Origin: Leptasterias polaris | Lineage: Eukaryota > Echinodermata > Asteroidea > Forcipulatida > Asteriidae | NCBI GenBank assembly: GCA_037783415.1 | Contig: JAZGTN010000119.1 | Span: 992,001 to 1,056,000 of the forward strand | Direction of reading: 5' to 3' | DNA: 64,000 nucleotides | Part shown: positions 1 to 9,424 of the stretch, piece by piece | How the letters are laid out: each line of letters starts with the position of its first letter | Numbering within the stretch: the first letter of the stretch is position 1 | The notes under the pieces: generated by a model | What the model was told of the DNA's origin: nothing | The model's database searches: none | What the model saw: the letters and a program-made list of their open reading frames with translations, nothing else | Program-made: the position numbers and the translations under genes

Positions 1-92
1 TTTATCAAAGGTTCAGATGGTGGTGAGCACGTGCCTCATGCCTCTCTAATAACGTCACTAAACACATTGTTTTAGATTACCTTTCAGGCCTA

Positions 93-443
93 TTATTCGC
101 TGCTTCGAAAATTAAGTCTTTTAGCGATTTGTTTAAACGTTTTGTCTCTCCAGTAATAGATCAATGTATTAAGACATGAATTGCTGAACCTCAGTGTATC
201 AAAGTAGACTAGTGTATATGCAAATGTTTCCAACTTGCCAGGTTGAAAAATCAGTGGGTAAGCAATGATGGATGGGAACCAGGTCACTGCTATAGTACCA
301 GTGATAATCAGAAATGTATTTAAAGATTTTGAGTTGGAACGACGCAGCTGAGCGTTTACGTCTGCGGCATTCAAACCCACTTCAGCTGCAGCTATACGCC
401 GAGCTTGAACTCGAGCTGTCAACAGCAGTTTGACATACAAAGT
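93..443 (-). pseudogene. Rhodopsin-class GPCR, C-terminal half (TM5 end to tail)
   Basis: This is the last coding part of a class A G-protein-coupled receptor, a membrane receptor that signals through G proteins. Read on the minus strand, it holds the end of TM5 and a basic third intracellular loop (VQARRIAAAE). TM6 follows with a WFPS motif, then TM7 with NSCLNTLIYYWR, where NTLIY stands for the usual NPxxY. After a short tail the stop codon is at 93-95. The frame stops being receptor-like at 439-443, where a retrotransposon begins, and resumes at 5296. The ligand class cannot be told. With the insertions and a one-base deletion in the next piece, I call it a pseudogene. Confidence 0.82.
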
Positions 444-587
444 CAGTTTTCTTTTCGGTATTGTACGACAGGTGTAGCGCGTTATATTAATGCACGCGCT
501 TACGTAACACGTTCTGTGTTCATGCCTATATAATGGGCTACTCGCTTCTTTCATTTCATTCTCGGTTGAGCAGCTATACCTCGCCTT
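439..587 (+). repeat. Split direct repeat A1
   Basis: About 148 bases identical, as far as I can read, to A2 at 3544-3692. It includes a TATA-like TATATAA shortly before the gag start, so it probably carries the promoter. Confidence 0.9.
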
Positions 588-613
588 TTATACATTACAA
601 CCTGTTCTTAACC

Positions 614-1264
614 ATGAATTCATCCGACCTCGACGCTTCTAATAACGAAGTTCTACGGGCTATACAGTCCTTGACCAACTCGATCGACAGTAAGGTCGAG
701 TCCGCCTGCAAAAAACAACGAATACTCGCCGGTGATTTTCCCGACTTCAAGAGTGAGGGTAACAAGGACCAATACAAGTACGCAGGGCAACTTGGCGGTT
801 TGATCGACAGCGCCCTGGCATCGTTGGACACCGGTGACTCCACAGCGGTCAAAGAGACTCTCGTCGAGGCCAGTGAACTTGTTAAACAACGCCAAAAGCT
901 AATTAAGCTCGCCGACCGATCGTCTCTTGGCTGGGCAACAGTCAAAGAATACGTAACCGACGATTTAGCCGACAATTCAGACGATGAAAAGCGGCTACGA
1001 AAGGCAGAAAAGTCTGCAGCAGCAAAGAAAGCCAAACCATCGACAAAGTTCAGGGCTAAAGCACGTCCTTCAGCGGGTTTTGCTTCGACTCCTGGTCCTT
1101 TTCGTGCTTACAACCACTACCAGTACCGCCCCGACATCCGTACCTGTTTTCAATGCGGGATCGTCGGCCACGTGCGCACCAACTGCCCGTCCTTGCGAGC
1201 ACTTCGTCAGCCACGAAGACCTCAGTCATCCGCTACCACAGCCATTGAGCCCTCCACCGTATAG
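614..1264 (+). CDS. Gag-like protein with CCHC zinc knuckle (tyrosine-recombinase retroelement)
   Basis: First protein of the DIRS-order element. The frame is open from 533, but the ATG at 614 (MNSSDLDASNNEV) is the likelier start: it lies just past repeat A1 and has an adenine at -3. The product is about 216 residues. It has a polar N-terminal half, a lysine/arginine-rich middle (KSAAAKKAKP) and a C-terminal zinc knuckle CFQCGIVGHVRTNC of form CX2CX4HX4C, typical of nucleic-acid-binding Gag proteins. It presumably packages element RNA. The frame overlaps the following RT frame, so RT may be expressed by frameshift or re-initiation. No capsid fold could be recognised by eye. Confidence 0.75.
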   Translation: MNSSDLDASNNEVLRAIQSLTNSIDSKVESACKKQRILAGDFPDFKSEGNKDQYKYAGQLGGLIDSALASLDTGDSTAVKETLVEASELVKQRQKLIKLADRSSLGWATVKEYVTDDLADNSDDEKRLRKAEKSAAAKKAKPSTKFRAKARPSAGFASTPGPFRAYNHYQYRPDIRTCFQCGIVGHVRTNCPSLRALRQPRRPQSSATTAIEPSTV

Positions 1265-3283
1265 GGATTGGGAGGCCTCGCAGCCAGATACGATCGACCG
1301 AGTACCTACAGGTGTAAAAGGTAGGCTTAAACCATGTCTGGCTTTTTGGAAAAATGTATTGAAATGCAGTCTCTTTTTACAAGAGGTTATTTGTGCGGGG
1401 TACAAAATTCCATTTTTTATCGAACCCCCACCTGTTTTCATGGAAAATAACCAATCCAGTTTGCAACATGCGCAATTTGTGGAATCTGCCATTTTTGAAT
1501 TGACAAAAAAGAAATGCATTACGCAATTGTCACGACCGCCATATTGTTGTAATCCTTTGACAGTTGCGGTAGGGAAAAAGTTAAGATTAGTCCTTGATCT
1601 TCGCCACCCCAACAAATACATTTGGAGAAACAAATTCAAATACGAAGATCTAATTCACATCTCCCCATCATTGGATTGCGATCAATATTATTTTTCATTT
1701 GACCTAGAGTCGGGCTACCATCACGTGGAAATTTTTCCCCTTCATTCAAATATCTTGGATTTTCTTGGCGACATACCGACTCGGTTATTCGTTATTACAA
1801 TTTCACAGTCCTACCATTCGGTTTGAGTAGCGCATGTCACTTGTTTACCAAATTAACCAGGCCTCTTGTCCATTATTGGAGGAAACAAGGTATCATGTCG
1901 TTCATGTACATTGATGACGGGTTAATTGCATCCCCAACACTTGAAACGGCTAAAAAGAACGCCGAGTTTGTCCAAAGTACCATTTTGCAAACGGGTTTTG
2001 TTCCCAGCAAAACTAAGTGTAAGTGGTGCCCTACTAAACACTTGCAGTATTTAGGTATTATCATCGACTCCGAAACATTTCAGTTTTTGGCACCTACACA
2101 TAAGATTGACAAATTGCTGGCCTTGGCTTCACACCTTCAGTCATTACATAGCGCGAGAACCCCGATTCCTGTTCGGGAACTCGCATGTTATACAGGTCAA
2201 ATAATTTCTTTGTCGTTGCCTCTTGGACCAATTGCCAGGTTCATGACCAGATCATTGTACAGGACAATTGAAAGCCGTAATTCATGGCATGATTCTGTCC
2301 CTCTCTCGGAGGAAACGATCTCCGAGATCAAGTTTTGGTCCACCAACTTGGTATCCCTCAACGGTTTCACCATTAGAGGCGTATTGGTCACTTCTGTAGC
2401 TGTGTACTCTGACGCCAGTGGTACAGGCTACGGAGGCTACATTGAGCATCAACCAAATGCCATAATTCACGGTACTTGGTCACGGCAGGAAAGAACAAAA
2501 AGTTCTACCTGGCGTGAATTGTCCGCAGTTCATCTAGTACTCTCGCAGTTACAAAACACTCTTTCAGGCAAAAATATCAAGTGGTACTGCGACAATTCTA
2601 GCGTTCCACGAATTATTCAGCATGGCAGCACAAAGAAAGATTTGCATGCCATAGCTATTCAGATTTTCCGTCTTGCCCGTTCAATTGACTGCATTATTTT
2701 CCCAGAATGGTTACCCAGAGAACAAAACAAAGTCGCAGACAAGATCAGTAAGTTCCTGGATTATGACGACTGGGCCATTGACAATGATTCTTTCGCATTC
2801 TTAGATTGCATTTGGGGCCCTCACACAATTGACCGATTTGCATCGCCACACAATGCCAAACTAGCGAGGTTTAATTCTCGCTTCTTATGCAAAGGTTCAT
2901 GTGGAGTTGATGCTTTTTGCCAACACTGGCAGGGGGACAACAACTATATTTGTCCTCCAGTGTCTTGCATAATTCCGGCTATTAAGCGTATTATTTCAAC
3001 TAACGCAACCGCAACATTGATAGTGCCTCATTGGCCTACCTCATCTTTCTGGCCTCTTGTTTGTCCAGACGGTGCTCATTTGCATCACAAAGTGGCAGAT
3101 TGGCGTTGGGTGAATATTTCTTTCACCCCACCCTCTTTGGGTACACACTCCGTTTTTTCTTCATTCCCGTCCTTTGCCTGTTTGGCACTGCGTTTCGACG
3201 CCGGCAGAAAATCCCGGTTTACAAACGCGGGCTTTTGCCTCTTGGACGCCGGCATTTGTCGGCAATGCGCGTTTAGCGCTTGA
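984..3283 (+). pseudogene. Reverse transcriptase / RNase H polyprotein, frameshifted (DIRS order)
   Basis: The pol region reads in one frame to about 1745 and in another from about 1750 to 3283. Similarity crosses the break, so there is a single frameshift rather than two genes; the ATG at 1823 is not a real start. RT motifs include RLVLDLRHPNKYI, FDLESGYHHVEI and the catalytic YIDD (residues 29-32 counted from 1823). RNase H follows with AVYSDASGTGYGGY (D197), WRELSAVH (E231) and WYCDNSSV (D256). Downstream, DRFASPHNAKLARF and a PP...VPHWP segment recall the degenerate methyltransferase-like region after RNase H in some DIRS/PAT elements. It would copy element RNA into DNA. As read it cannot make a whole enzyme. 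Confidence 0.82.
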
Positions 3284-3412
3284 ACCGGAGGAGTTTATTC
3301 CTCGTCGTCTGTTTGTGACGACAGTTGTTACGGCACATTCGTGTTACGATTAAGTTTTTTCGTTCAAATTGAACGAATGTTCTAACCCTTTGCCCTTCTG
3401 TTTGCGTTCTCT

Positions 3413-3548
3413 GCGGGGTGAGCATGCTCCACCTTTCCAAATGTGCTCCAAAATATTGCTTTGTATCTTTCAATTATTGCTGTTTTTAACACATGAGGGA
3501 AATATAGAAAAGAAAACATTTTCTTTCGGAAGAATGGAGAAAGAAAGT
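3413..3548 (+). repeat. Split direct repeat B1
   Basis: A 136-base block repeated at 5160-5295. Its last five bases (AAAGT) double as the first bases of A2, giving the fused B1A2 centre of a split-repeat element. Confidence 0.9.
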
Positions 3549-3692
3549 CAGTTTTCTTTTCGGTATTGTACGACAGGTGTAGCGCGTTATATTAATGCAC
3601 GCGCTTACGTAACACGTTCTGTGTTCATGCCTATATAATGGGCTACTCGCTTCTTTCATTTCATTCTCGGTTGAGCAGCTATACCTCGCCTT
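3544..3692 (+). repeat. Split direct repeat A2
   Basis: Second copy of A1, joined directly to B1. It may supply a second promoter for the recombinase frame downstream. Confidence 0.9.
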
Positions 3693-4066
3693 ACCCGCCC
3701 ACCCTCCCTCTGAAACCGTTGGTTATCGTCACTCGGAACAAGGGGGCGTGACCTTCGTCCAACATCCGGGTCACGCTCACGTTTCCTCCACAAGTTGGGG
3801 GTTTTTCGTGGCCGCCGAGTGCTGGTTCCAGTAACCAGACTGGTGTTGGGCGCCGAGTTGACGTCAGAATTTCTGCGTTCAGTACAAGTTTTGTGCAGAC
3901 TTATGACGAATAGATCGCCACAGAATGTCATAGATTAGCCAAATTTTGGTATTTTTTGTTTCAATAACCTTTTTGGTTTTCGCAGCAAATTTTGCTATTT
4001 TCCAGTCTTTCTGGTTCGATTTTTGTGTTTTGTTTTTCAGAAGCATGGAAGGAAATAGCTCGCAAC

Positions 4067-5032
4067 ATGGCCGATCCCACTCTTCGACGTATCGCCGAAG
4101 ACCAACTCCCAGCCTTACTCATTTCAGCCAAAGCCCCATCTACAATTAAAACCTACAAATCAGCGTGGCAGCGTTGGGAATTGTGGGCATTAACCAAAAC
4201 GGGAGTTTCTGTGTTTCCAGTCCGCCCGATCGATTTCTGCCTCTACCTGGCAACAATGTTACCATCGGGTCACAAGTCCACTGCAGACGCCGTAGCCTCC
4301 GCAGTAAAATGGGCACACAGCATGGTAGGACTACCGTCGCCGACAGACGACCCAATCGTCAAGACCGCCATCCAAGGCTACAAGAGACTGACAGCCTCGC
4401 CACCGAACCGCAAAGAGCCAATATCTCCGCAAGTGATGGCAAAGCTTTTTGATACCTACGGGCATACCACGGCCACATTAGCCGATCTGCGGGTACTGTT
4501 CATTTCTTTCATCAGTTATGCGGGGTTTCTTCGCTTCAGCGACCTCGCCAATATCCGACGCCAAGATTGTATCCTGAGATCTGACAGTCTGCTTATTCAC
4601 CTAACTAAATCCAAAACTGATCAATTTCGACAAGGTGCAGACGTTGTAATTGCCAGAACTCGATCTACAACATGCCCAGTCGGCATAGCGGAAAGATATT
4701 TCGATGCGTTGGGTGATCCACCCACATCTTCATTGCCACTAATACGCAGAATTGCTCGCTCAAAATCTGGTCCGATTTCCACTAACCACGCTTTAAGTTA
4801 CACTAGAACTAGAGAGATTGTACTTCAAGCCTTGAAACCCTTTGTACCTGACGTAACCAAATACGGTCTCCACAGTTTTAGGTCGGGTGGCGCATCCGCC
4901 GCATCTGATGCCCTAATTCCGACTCATCTTATTTCTAAACACGGTAGATGGAGCTCCGATAAGGCAAGAAACGCCTATATCAAGGTCAATAACAAAACCA
5001 GTTTACTTCCGTCGTTGGCTTTGGGAATATGA
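4067..5032 (+). CDS. Tyrosine recombinase of a DIRS-order retrotransposon
   Basis: A site-specific recombinase expected to insert circular element DNA. The frame is open from 3992. Numbering from there, the catalytic set is complete: R181 in AGFLRFSDL, a lysine in LTKSKTD (206 or 208), H294 and R297 in HSFRSGGA, H317 and W320 in KHGRW, and the nucleophile Y329 in NAYI. The N-terminal part (STIKTYKSAWQRW) resembles the core-binding domain of phage-type integrases. A T-rich tract ending in CAG at 4040 precedes AAGCATGG and looks like a 3' splice site. The first good in-frame ATG is at 4067 (MADPTLRR); this start is a choice, not proven. The gene lies between A2 and B2. Confidence 0.88.
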   Translation: MADPTLRRIAEDQLPALLISAKAPSTIKTYKSAWQRWELWALTKTGVSVFPVRPIDFCLYLATMLPSGHKSTADAVASAVKWAHSMVGLPSPTDDPIVKTAIQGYKRLTASPPNRKEPISPQVMAKLFDTYGHTTATLADLRVLFISFISYAGFLRFSDLANIRRQDCILRSDSLLIHLTKSKTDQFRQGADVVIARTRSTTCPVGIAERYFDALGDPPTSSLPLIRRIARSKSGPISTNHALSYTRTREIVLQALKPFVPDVTKYGLHSFRSGGASAASDALIPTHLISKHGRWSSDKARNAYIKVNNKTSLLPSLALGI

Positions 5033-5092
5033 GTTTATAACGTTTTTGGTACGTGAGTTTATAACGTTTTTGGTACGTGAGTTTATAACGTG
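5030..5092 (+). repeat. 24-bp tandem repeat after the recombinase stop
   Basis: Unit GAGTTTATAACGTTTTTGG plus about five bases, roughly 2.6 copies, starting at the stop codon of the recombinase. No function is evident. Confidence 0.8.
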
Positions 5093-5159
5093 AACGTAAC
5101 ATTATTAAGTAGATGAACGTGCGTGTTTACGCAAATTCGATATTATGTTGTTGAATAAA

Positions 5160-5295
5160 GCGGGGTGAGCATGCTCCACCTTTCCAAATGTGCTCCAAAA
5201 TATTGCTTTGTATCTTTCAATTATTGCTGTTTTTAACACATGAGGGAAATATAGAAAAGAAAACATTTTCTTTCGGAAGAATGGAGAAAGAAAGT
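5160..5295 (+). repeat. Split direct repeat B2, right end of the element
   Basis: Matches B1 over its length. GPCR coding resumes at 5296 on the minus strand. Confidence 0.9.
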
Positions 5296-5573
5296 TATGA
5301 TAATCAAAGCAGGTATTATAACAACAATACACGGAAAAATGGCTGTAAAAACCTGTGCAGGTGATGTTGAGTCAGTTTCATTATTCGGGAATGTTGCTAC
5401 TAAATAGCAGCACGCTGTAAAACTAGGTATTGTTGCACAAACTAAAGTTATTTGGTGACAATCGTATAGAGTCGCAATGGTTGTGACACTGCTTTATAAC
5501 GTACGACAGTTATCACTGATAATACATTGAGTCCAATCATCTGAAAGAAGAGAGAAATATGTCCTAATACAGT
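5296..5573 (-). pseudogene. Rhodopsin-class GPCR, TM3 to TM5 piece
   Basis: This is the middle of the same GPCR exon, reading from 5573 down to 5296. It starts in TM3 (HISLFFQMIGLN), passes VRY in place of the usual DRY/ERY, then an intracellular-loop-2 proline segment (AVSQPLRLY). TM4, an extracellular loop with an NET glycosylation site, and TM5 with its proline (IIPALIIITL) follow. TM5 joins in frame to 443 once the retroelement is removed. Between loop 2 and TM4 (about 5449-5455) the frame shifts by one base, as a single deletion would cause. This is either a true pseudogene mutation or an assembly error. The piece ends abruptly at the gypsy LTR at 5574. Confidence 0.8.
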
Positions 5574-5962
5574 TGTGATGATGTAACAAATCGATTGTAT
5601 TAATTCAATGATTTCTTATACCGAATCTCCCATAGTTTAAGTTGGAATGCTTTATTACGTAATTGAATACCTTTTTGAATACCTTTAGCAGTATAAAACC
5701 CATTGGGCACACACCCTCGTGGTCTGTCGTCCAGAAGCGTGTGTGTCAGGTCATCATGACTGTGTACTTGTTCTTATGTTCAATTGCTTTACTGTTGAGT
5801 GTTTGGTCTCATACCAAAGTGGGAGATTCGGCAACCCTTGTAAATAATGTAGCAACTTAATAAATTATCTGAACACGGAGATTGTGCCTGAATGTGTTAC
5901 TTCTTATGTTCATGTTGGTCAACACGATCCCGCGGATGGTTGGAAGAACCACAACCATCACA
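5574..5962 (+). repeat. 5' LTR of the gypsy element
   Basis: 389 bases bounded by TGTGATG and CATCACA. It has a TATA box (tataaaa, about 5693-5699) and a polyadenylation signal AATAAA at 5859-5864. It carries an 11-base internal duplication (gaatacctttt) absent from the 3' LTR. A primer-binding-site candidate beginning TGG lies just inside; I could not assign the tRNA. Confidence 0.88.
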
Positions 5963-6150
5963 TATGGTGGAAGATCCGAAGTTATAGCCTGACACACACG
6001 CGGACACAGCCCCGCTGGCTTGATGATTTTGGTATGTATTTTATATTGCCAGTGTATTTGATTTATGTATTCTTAATATTATATGAAATTGTTCGTGTTC
6101 CACAATTCTAACTGTATTATTATTGTATGGTAGTACTTGTAGAAATACAA

Positions 6151-6591
6151 ATGGCTAGTAAATATGAGTGTCAATTTAAGGACACATACTCTGGAATTGA
6201 GGACTTTGATCTCTTCCTGGGTAGGTTCGAAACTTATGCCAAATTGCGTGATTTTGCTACCGACAAAAAAGTCTTAGCATTGGCACTACGCCTAAAAGGG
6301 CCCGCTGCTGTATGGTATTCAGGTTTGCCAGACAGTGTTAAAGATGATTATTCGAATTGAATCAGTGCGCTTAAACAAGTGTATGAAGGTGACAGTGCAC
6401 GTTGGGTACGCAAGGCAAAACTCGCTGACCGTTCACAAGGCGAAACAGAATCAATCGATGCCTACTTAACTGATATTATTCAATGGAGTCGACAATTAAA
6501 TCGCTCAGAAGATGAACAAGTAGCCAGATTTGTTCGTGGACTAAGATCCTCCTTAAGAGGAAAAATTTACCCGAGTTGCGTACATTCCTAG
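6151..6591 (+). pseudogene. Gypsy Gag fragment
   Basis: A retrotransposon Gag-like stretch starting at MASKYECQF, with the recognisable features of Ty3/gypsy Gag: a block ending GPAAVWYSGL, then WVRKAKLADRSQGETESI and ARFVRGLRSSLRGK. A TGA at 6358-6360 interrupts one otherwise continuous frame. After RGK the reading leaves Gag and becomes the end of RT, so the rest of Gag, with any zinc knuckle, has been deleted together with protease. It would have formed the particle coat; this copy cannot. Confidence 0.75.
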
Positions 6592-7079
6592 GTTTTTCGG
6601 GGTATTATAGACGCTATATTAAGAACTATAGTAAACTTGCATATCCACTGACGGTTTTAACCCGTAAAGGTGTAACATTTGTATGGTCTAAAGAATGTGA
6701 CAATGCATTTCAGTTATTGAAGCAACATCTCCTTCAACCACCAATCTTGGCTTACCCACAGTTTGATGGTTCGCAATTCATTGTACAAACTGATGCCAGT
6801 TCTAAGGGCCTTGGATTTGTATTGTCTCAAGAACAGGATGGAAAAACAAGAGTAATTGCATATGGTGGACGATCAGTAACTCCAGCAGAACGGAATTACA
6901 CAGCTACTGAGTTAGAAGCATTAGCTGTCGTAGGAGTGAAGAAATTTTCGTCATATCTGATTGGTTCTCGGAAATTTAAAATCTTCACTGACCACCAAGC
7001 ATTAAAGTGGTTATTTAATGAAAAACATTCATCTGGTCGTTTAGCTCGTTGGACGTTGTACTTAGTCATTCAATTATGA
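6576..7079 (+). pseudogene. Gypsy reverse transcriptase end plus RNase H
   Basis: Starts in the RT thumb/connection block RTFLGFSGYYRRYI, with the YADD/FADD core absent by deletion. RNase H follows: QTDASSKGLG carries the first catalytic Asp, ELEALAVV the Glu and FTDHQAL the second Asp. The frame breaks near 7060 (RLARWTLYL, then out of frame). The expected continuation, with YDVEYRPRKKQANVDALSRI, is read in the next frame and flows into the integrase. Confidence 0.82.
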
Positions 7080-8289
7080 TGTTGAGTACAGACCACGAAA
7101 GAAACAAGCGAATGTTGATGCATTAAGCAGAATTCAGAACCACAAAACAGAGACTGATATGGGTCTTGACACCTCAAAACCTACTGAGAGTTTACTTACT
7201 TGTTTTTCCGATCTTTCATGTGATTTGGTAACCAGTTGTAAAGTAGATCACTCGAATCAAACAAAGGAACCTCGAATTATTAAGTATCAGTATGGTAAAC
7301 GTGTGTATTCAAAGACAGACAAGTATGTCAAGAGTATACCACAGGTGCATGAAAGTATTGATATGAATGATATGAGAAAAGAGCAAAGGAAAGATGATTT
7401 TGCTAAATCGGTCATAGACTTGCTCGAAAACAATGTAATCCCAGATAACGACAAACAAGCAAGGATATTGTTGTTAGAAGCTAATCAGTATATGATTTAT
7501 GATTGTATTTTGTATCGTGTATGGCATATTCCCCGCAAAGGAAAAATGCCAGAGCAAGACATTGTTCAGGTATATATACCAGAAACCTTAGTAGATACGA
7601 TTCTTTATCACTGTCATGATAATGTATTATCAGCTCATTTGGGATTCCATAAAACTTACAGCAAAGTGAAACAAAGATACTATTGGAAAGGTATGCACAG
7701 AGATATAGATAACTGGGTACGGTCATGTGATTCATGCGCTAAAAGGAAAACGCCCAAACATAAGGTTATCGCACCTTTACTTAACATGAATGTAGTTGGA
7801 CCATTTGAAAGAGTGAGTGTCGATATCCTTGGTCCACTTCCGGTCACAACCTCCGGAAATCGTTATGTATTATGTTTTACAGACCATTGTACTAGGTGGC
7901 CCATGTTAGTTCCTATACCAGTTATGGATGCTGCGACCATTGCCACTGCTTTTTTTAGAGATGTTATATGCAATCATGGTTGTCCCCGTATTCTCCTTAG
8001 CGACAGAGGCACGAATTTTCTCAGTAAAATTGTCAATGGAGTATGTAACATAATGAAAACGGACAAAGTTAATACGAGTCCTTATCACCCTCAGTGTAAC
8101 GCTGTACAGGAACGATTCAATGCAGTTATTCTTGATACAATTAGTCACTACGTGAATAAATTCCACACCAATTGGGATAAGTTTATACCAGCAATTCAGT
8201 TTGCGTACCGAAGCACACCAACAGACAATTCTGTAGGGTTTAGCACGTTTTTCTTGCTTTATGGTCGTGAAGCTGTGTTACCTAATTGA
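7080..8289 (+). pseudogene. Gypsy integrase core
   Basis: Integrase that would join element DNA to the host chromosome. Numbering from the ATG at 7159, the zinc-binding HHCC set is H160, H164, C190 and C193, and the catalytic DDE triad is D222 (SVDILGP), D282 (LLSDRGTNF) and E318 (VQERFN). The fold-defining residues are therefore all present. The frame actually continues from the RNase H end upstream of 7159, so that ATG is not a natural start. The stop at 8287-8289, after GREAVLPN, is caused by a frameshift, since the C-terminal domain continues in another frame. Confidence 0.85.
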
Positions 8290-9008
8290 TGTCATTATGT
8301 CCAAAGCCCGAGTGTAAAGATCGTAATGTCAGAGATTATTTATATGATCTTATTTCACAGTTAGAAGTAACAAGAGAAATATCTAAACGTCATCTCCAGA
8401 TTAATGAAATGTCAAGGAAGAGACGTTATGACTCTCGCACTCAAAGTATTCCCTATCAAGTAGGTGATGTTGTGTACGTATATATTCCTGTTACTCAGCA
8501 AGGGCTGTCAAGAAAACTTCAACAATTTTGGTGTGGCCCGTATTTGTTGGTGGAAAAGACTGGTCCGGTCAATTTTAGAATCAGAAATCTTAAAAATCAC
8601 AAACTGATAAAGACACCTATTCATGTGAACCGATTTAAATTTGCATACGATCGATTTCTGAGACCACCGAACAGTCAAAAACCAGAAGATCCTACGCAAC
8701 AAAATCCAATTGAGGATTTAGAGGACGCAGATTGTCCTACATGTTCATTTGAACCACTCAAAGCAACACAAAGTGTGAAAGATAAATCCTCGCTAGTACC
8801 AGGATTGCCTAATCCAACTGTTGAGTACGAAGTACAAAAAGTACTACGAGGAAAATTTGTCAATAACAAACTGTATTATCTGATCAAATGGAAAGGTTTT
8901 GATAACACACAAAGTACTTGGGAACCGGCAGAAAACTTGAATCAAACCCTTCGGGATTATTTACAAGAAAATCCAGTAAGGATTTCCGGTAAATCGAGAC
9001 GATATTAG
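8286..9008 (+). pseudogene. Gypsy integrase C-terminal domain with chromodomain
   Basis: Continues the integrase in a shifted frame. Counting from 8286, a GPY/F-type domain (FWCGPYLLVEKTGPVNFRI) occupies about residues 55-125. A chromodomain is near 180-225 (YEVQKVLRGKF, YLIKWKGF, STWEP), with the likely aromatic cage residues Y181, W202 and W212. Chromodomains of chromoviruses bind modified histones and steer insertion. The stop at 9006-9008 ends pol. Confidence 0.85.
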
Positions 9009-9424
9009 ATTGATATTGTATTAAAACTTAATATTATTGTAGTAATGTAATTAATGTAATCTTCCATGGAAGTGATGTCCACTACTCCAGGTAGCTACAA
9101 AACCATCGGATCCGGAGCAGCGCCGAGCCTATATACATCCTTGAAGTATGACGATGATCTGATGTTACGCGCGGCATCCAGTTCTTCCAATACCTCCAAA
9201 TGCTTCTGATGTCCTGTGGCCGACGAACAATTATTGGACTACTCATTAATTATAATTTACATTACATTACATTAAGAAGAGTCCCTACAATTGGCAGGAG
9301 CCAATCTAAAATGGGAGGACACTTGTGATATAAACATTTTTGATTATGATTAATTTAATGTAGTATTTATATTTAAATAATGTCCTTACGATTGACAGGA
9401 GCCAATCTTAAAAGGAAGGGCATA
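9009..9424 (+). other. Gypsy 3' untranslated region with duplicated tract and polypurine tract
   Basis: No open frame. A segment at about 9282-9330 (ggcaggagccaatctaaaat) is repeated with changes at about 9380-9420. The second copy ends in the polypurine tract AAAAGGAAGGG (9410-9420) that abuts the 3' LTR. The tract ttacattacattacatta lies at about 9255. Confidence 0.6.

Larger units (their letters stand above)
439..5295 (+). mobile_element. DIRS-order tyrosine-recombinase retrotransposon with split direct repeats
   Basis: A 4.86-kb element with the layout A1 (439-587), gag, RT/RNase H, B1 (3413-3548), A2 (3544-3692), tyrosine recombinase, B2 (5160-5295). Split direct repeats and a tyrosine recombinase instead of an integrase place it among DIRS-order elements. 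The layout is nearest to PAT, Ngaro or Kangaroo types; the subgroup is not resolved. No target duplication flanks it. The pentamer AAAGT occurs at the left edge (439-443), the B1/A2 junction (3544-3548) and the right edge (5291-5295), as recombination of a circular intermediate would give. It lies inside a GPCR exon. RT carries a frameshift; gag and recombinase are open. Confidence 0.88.
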
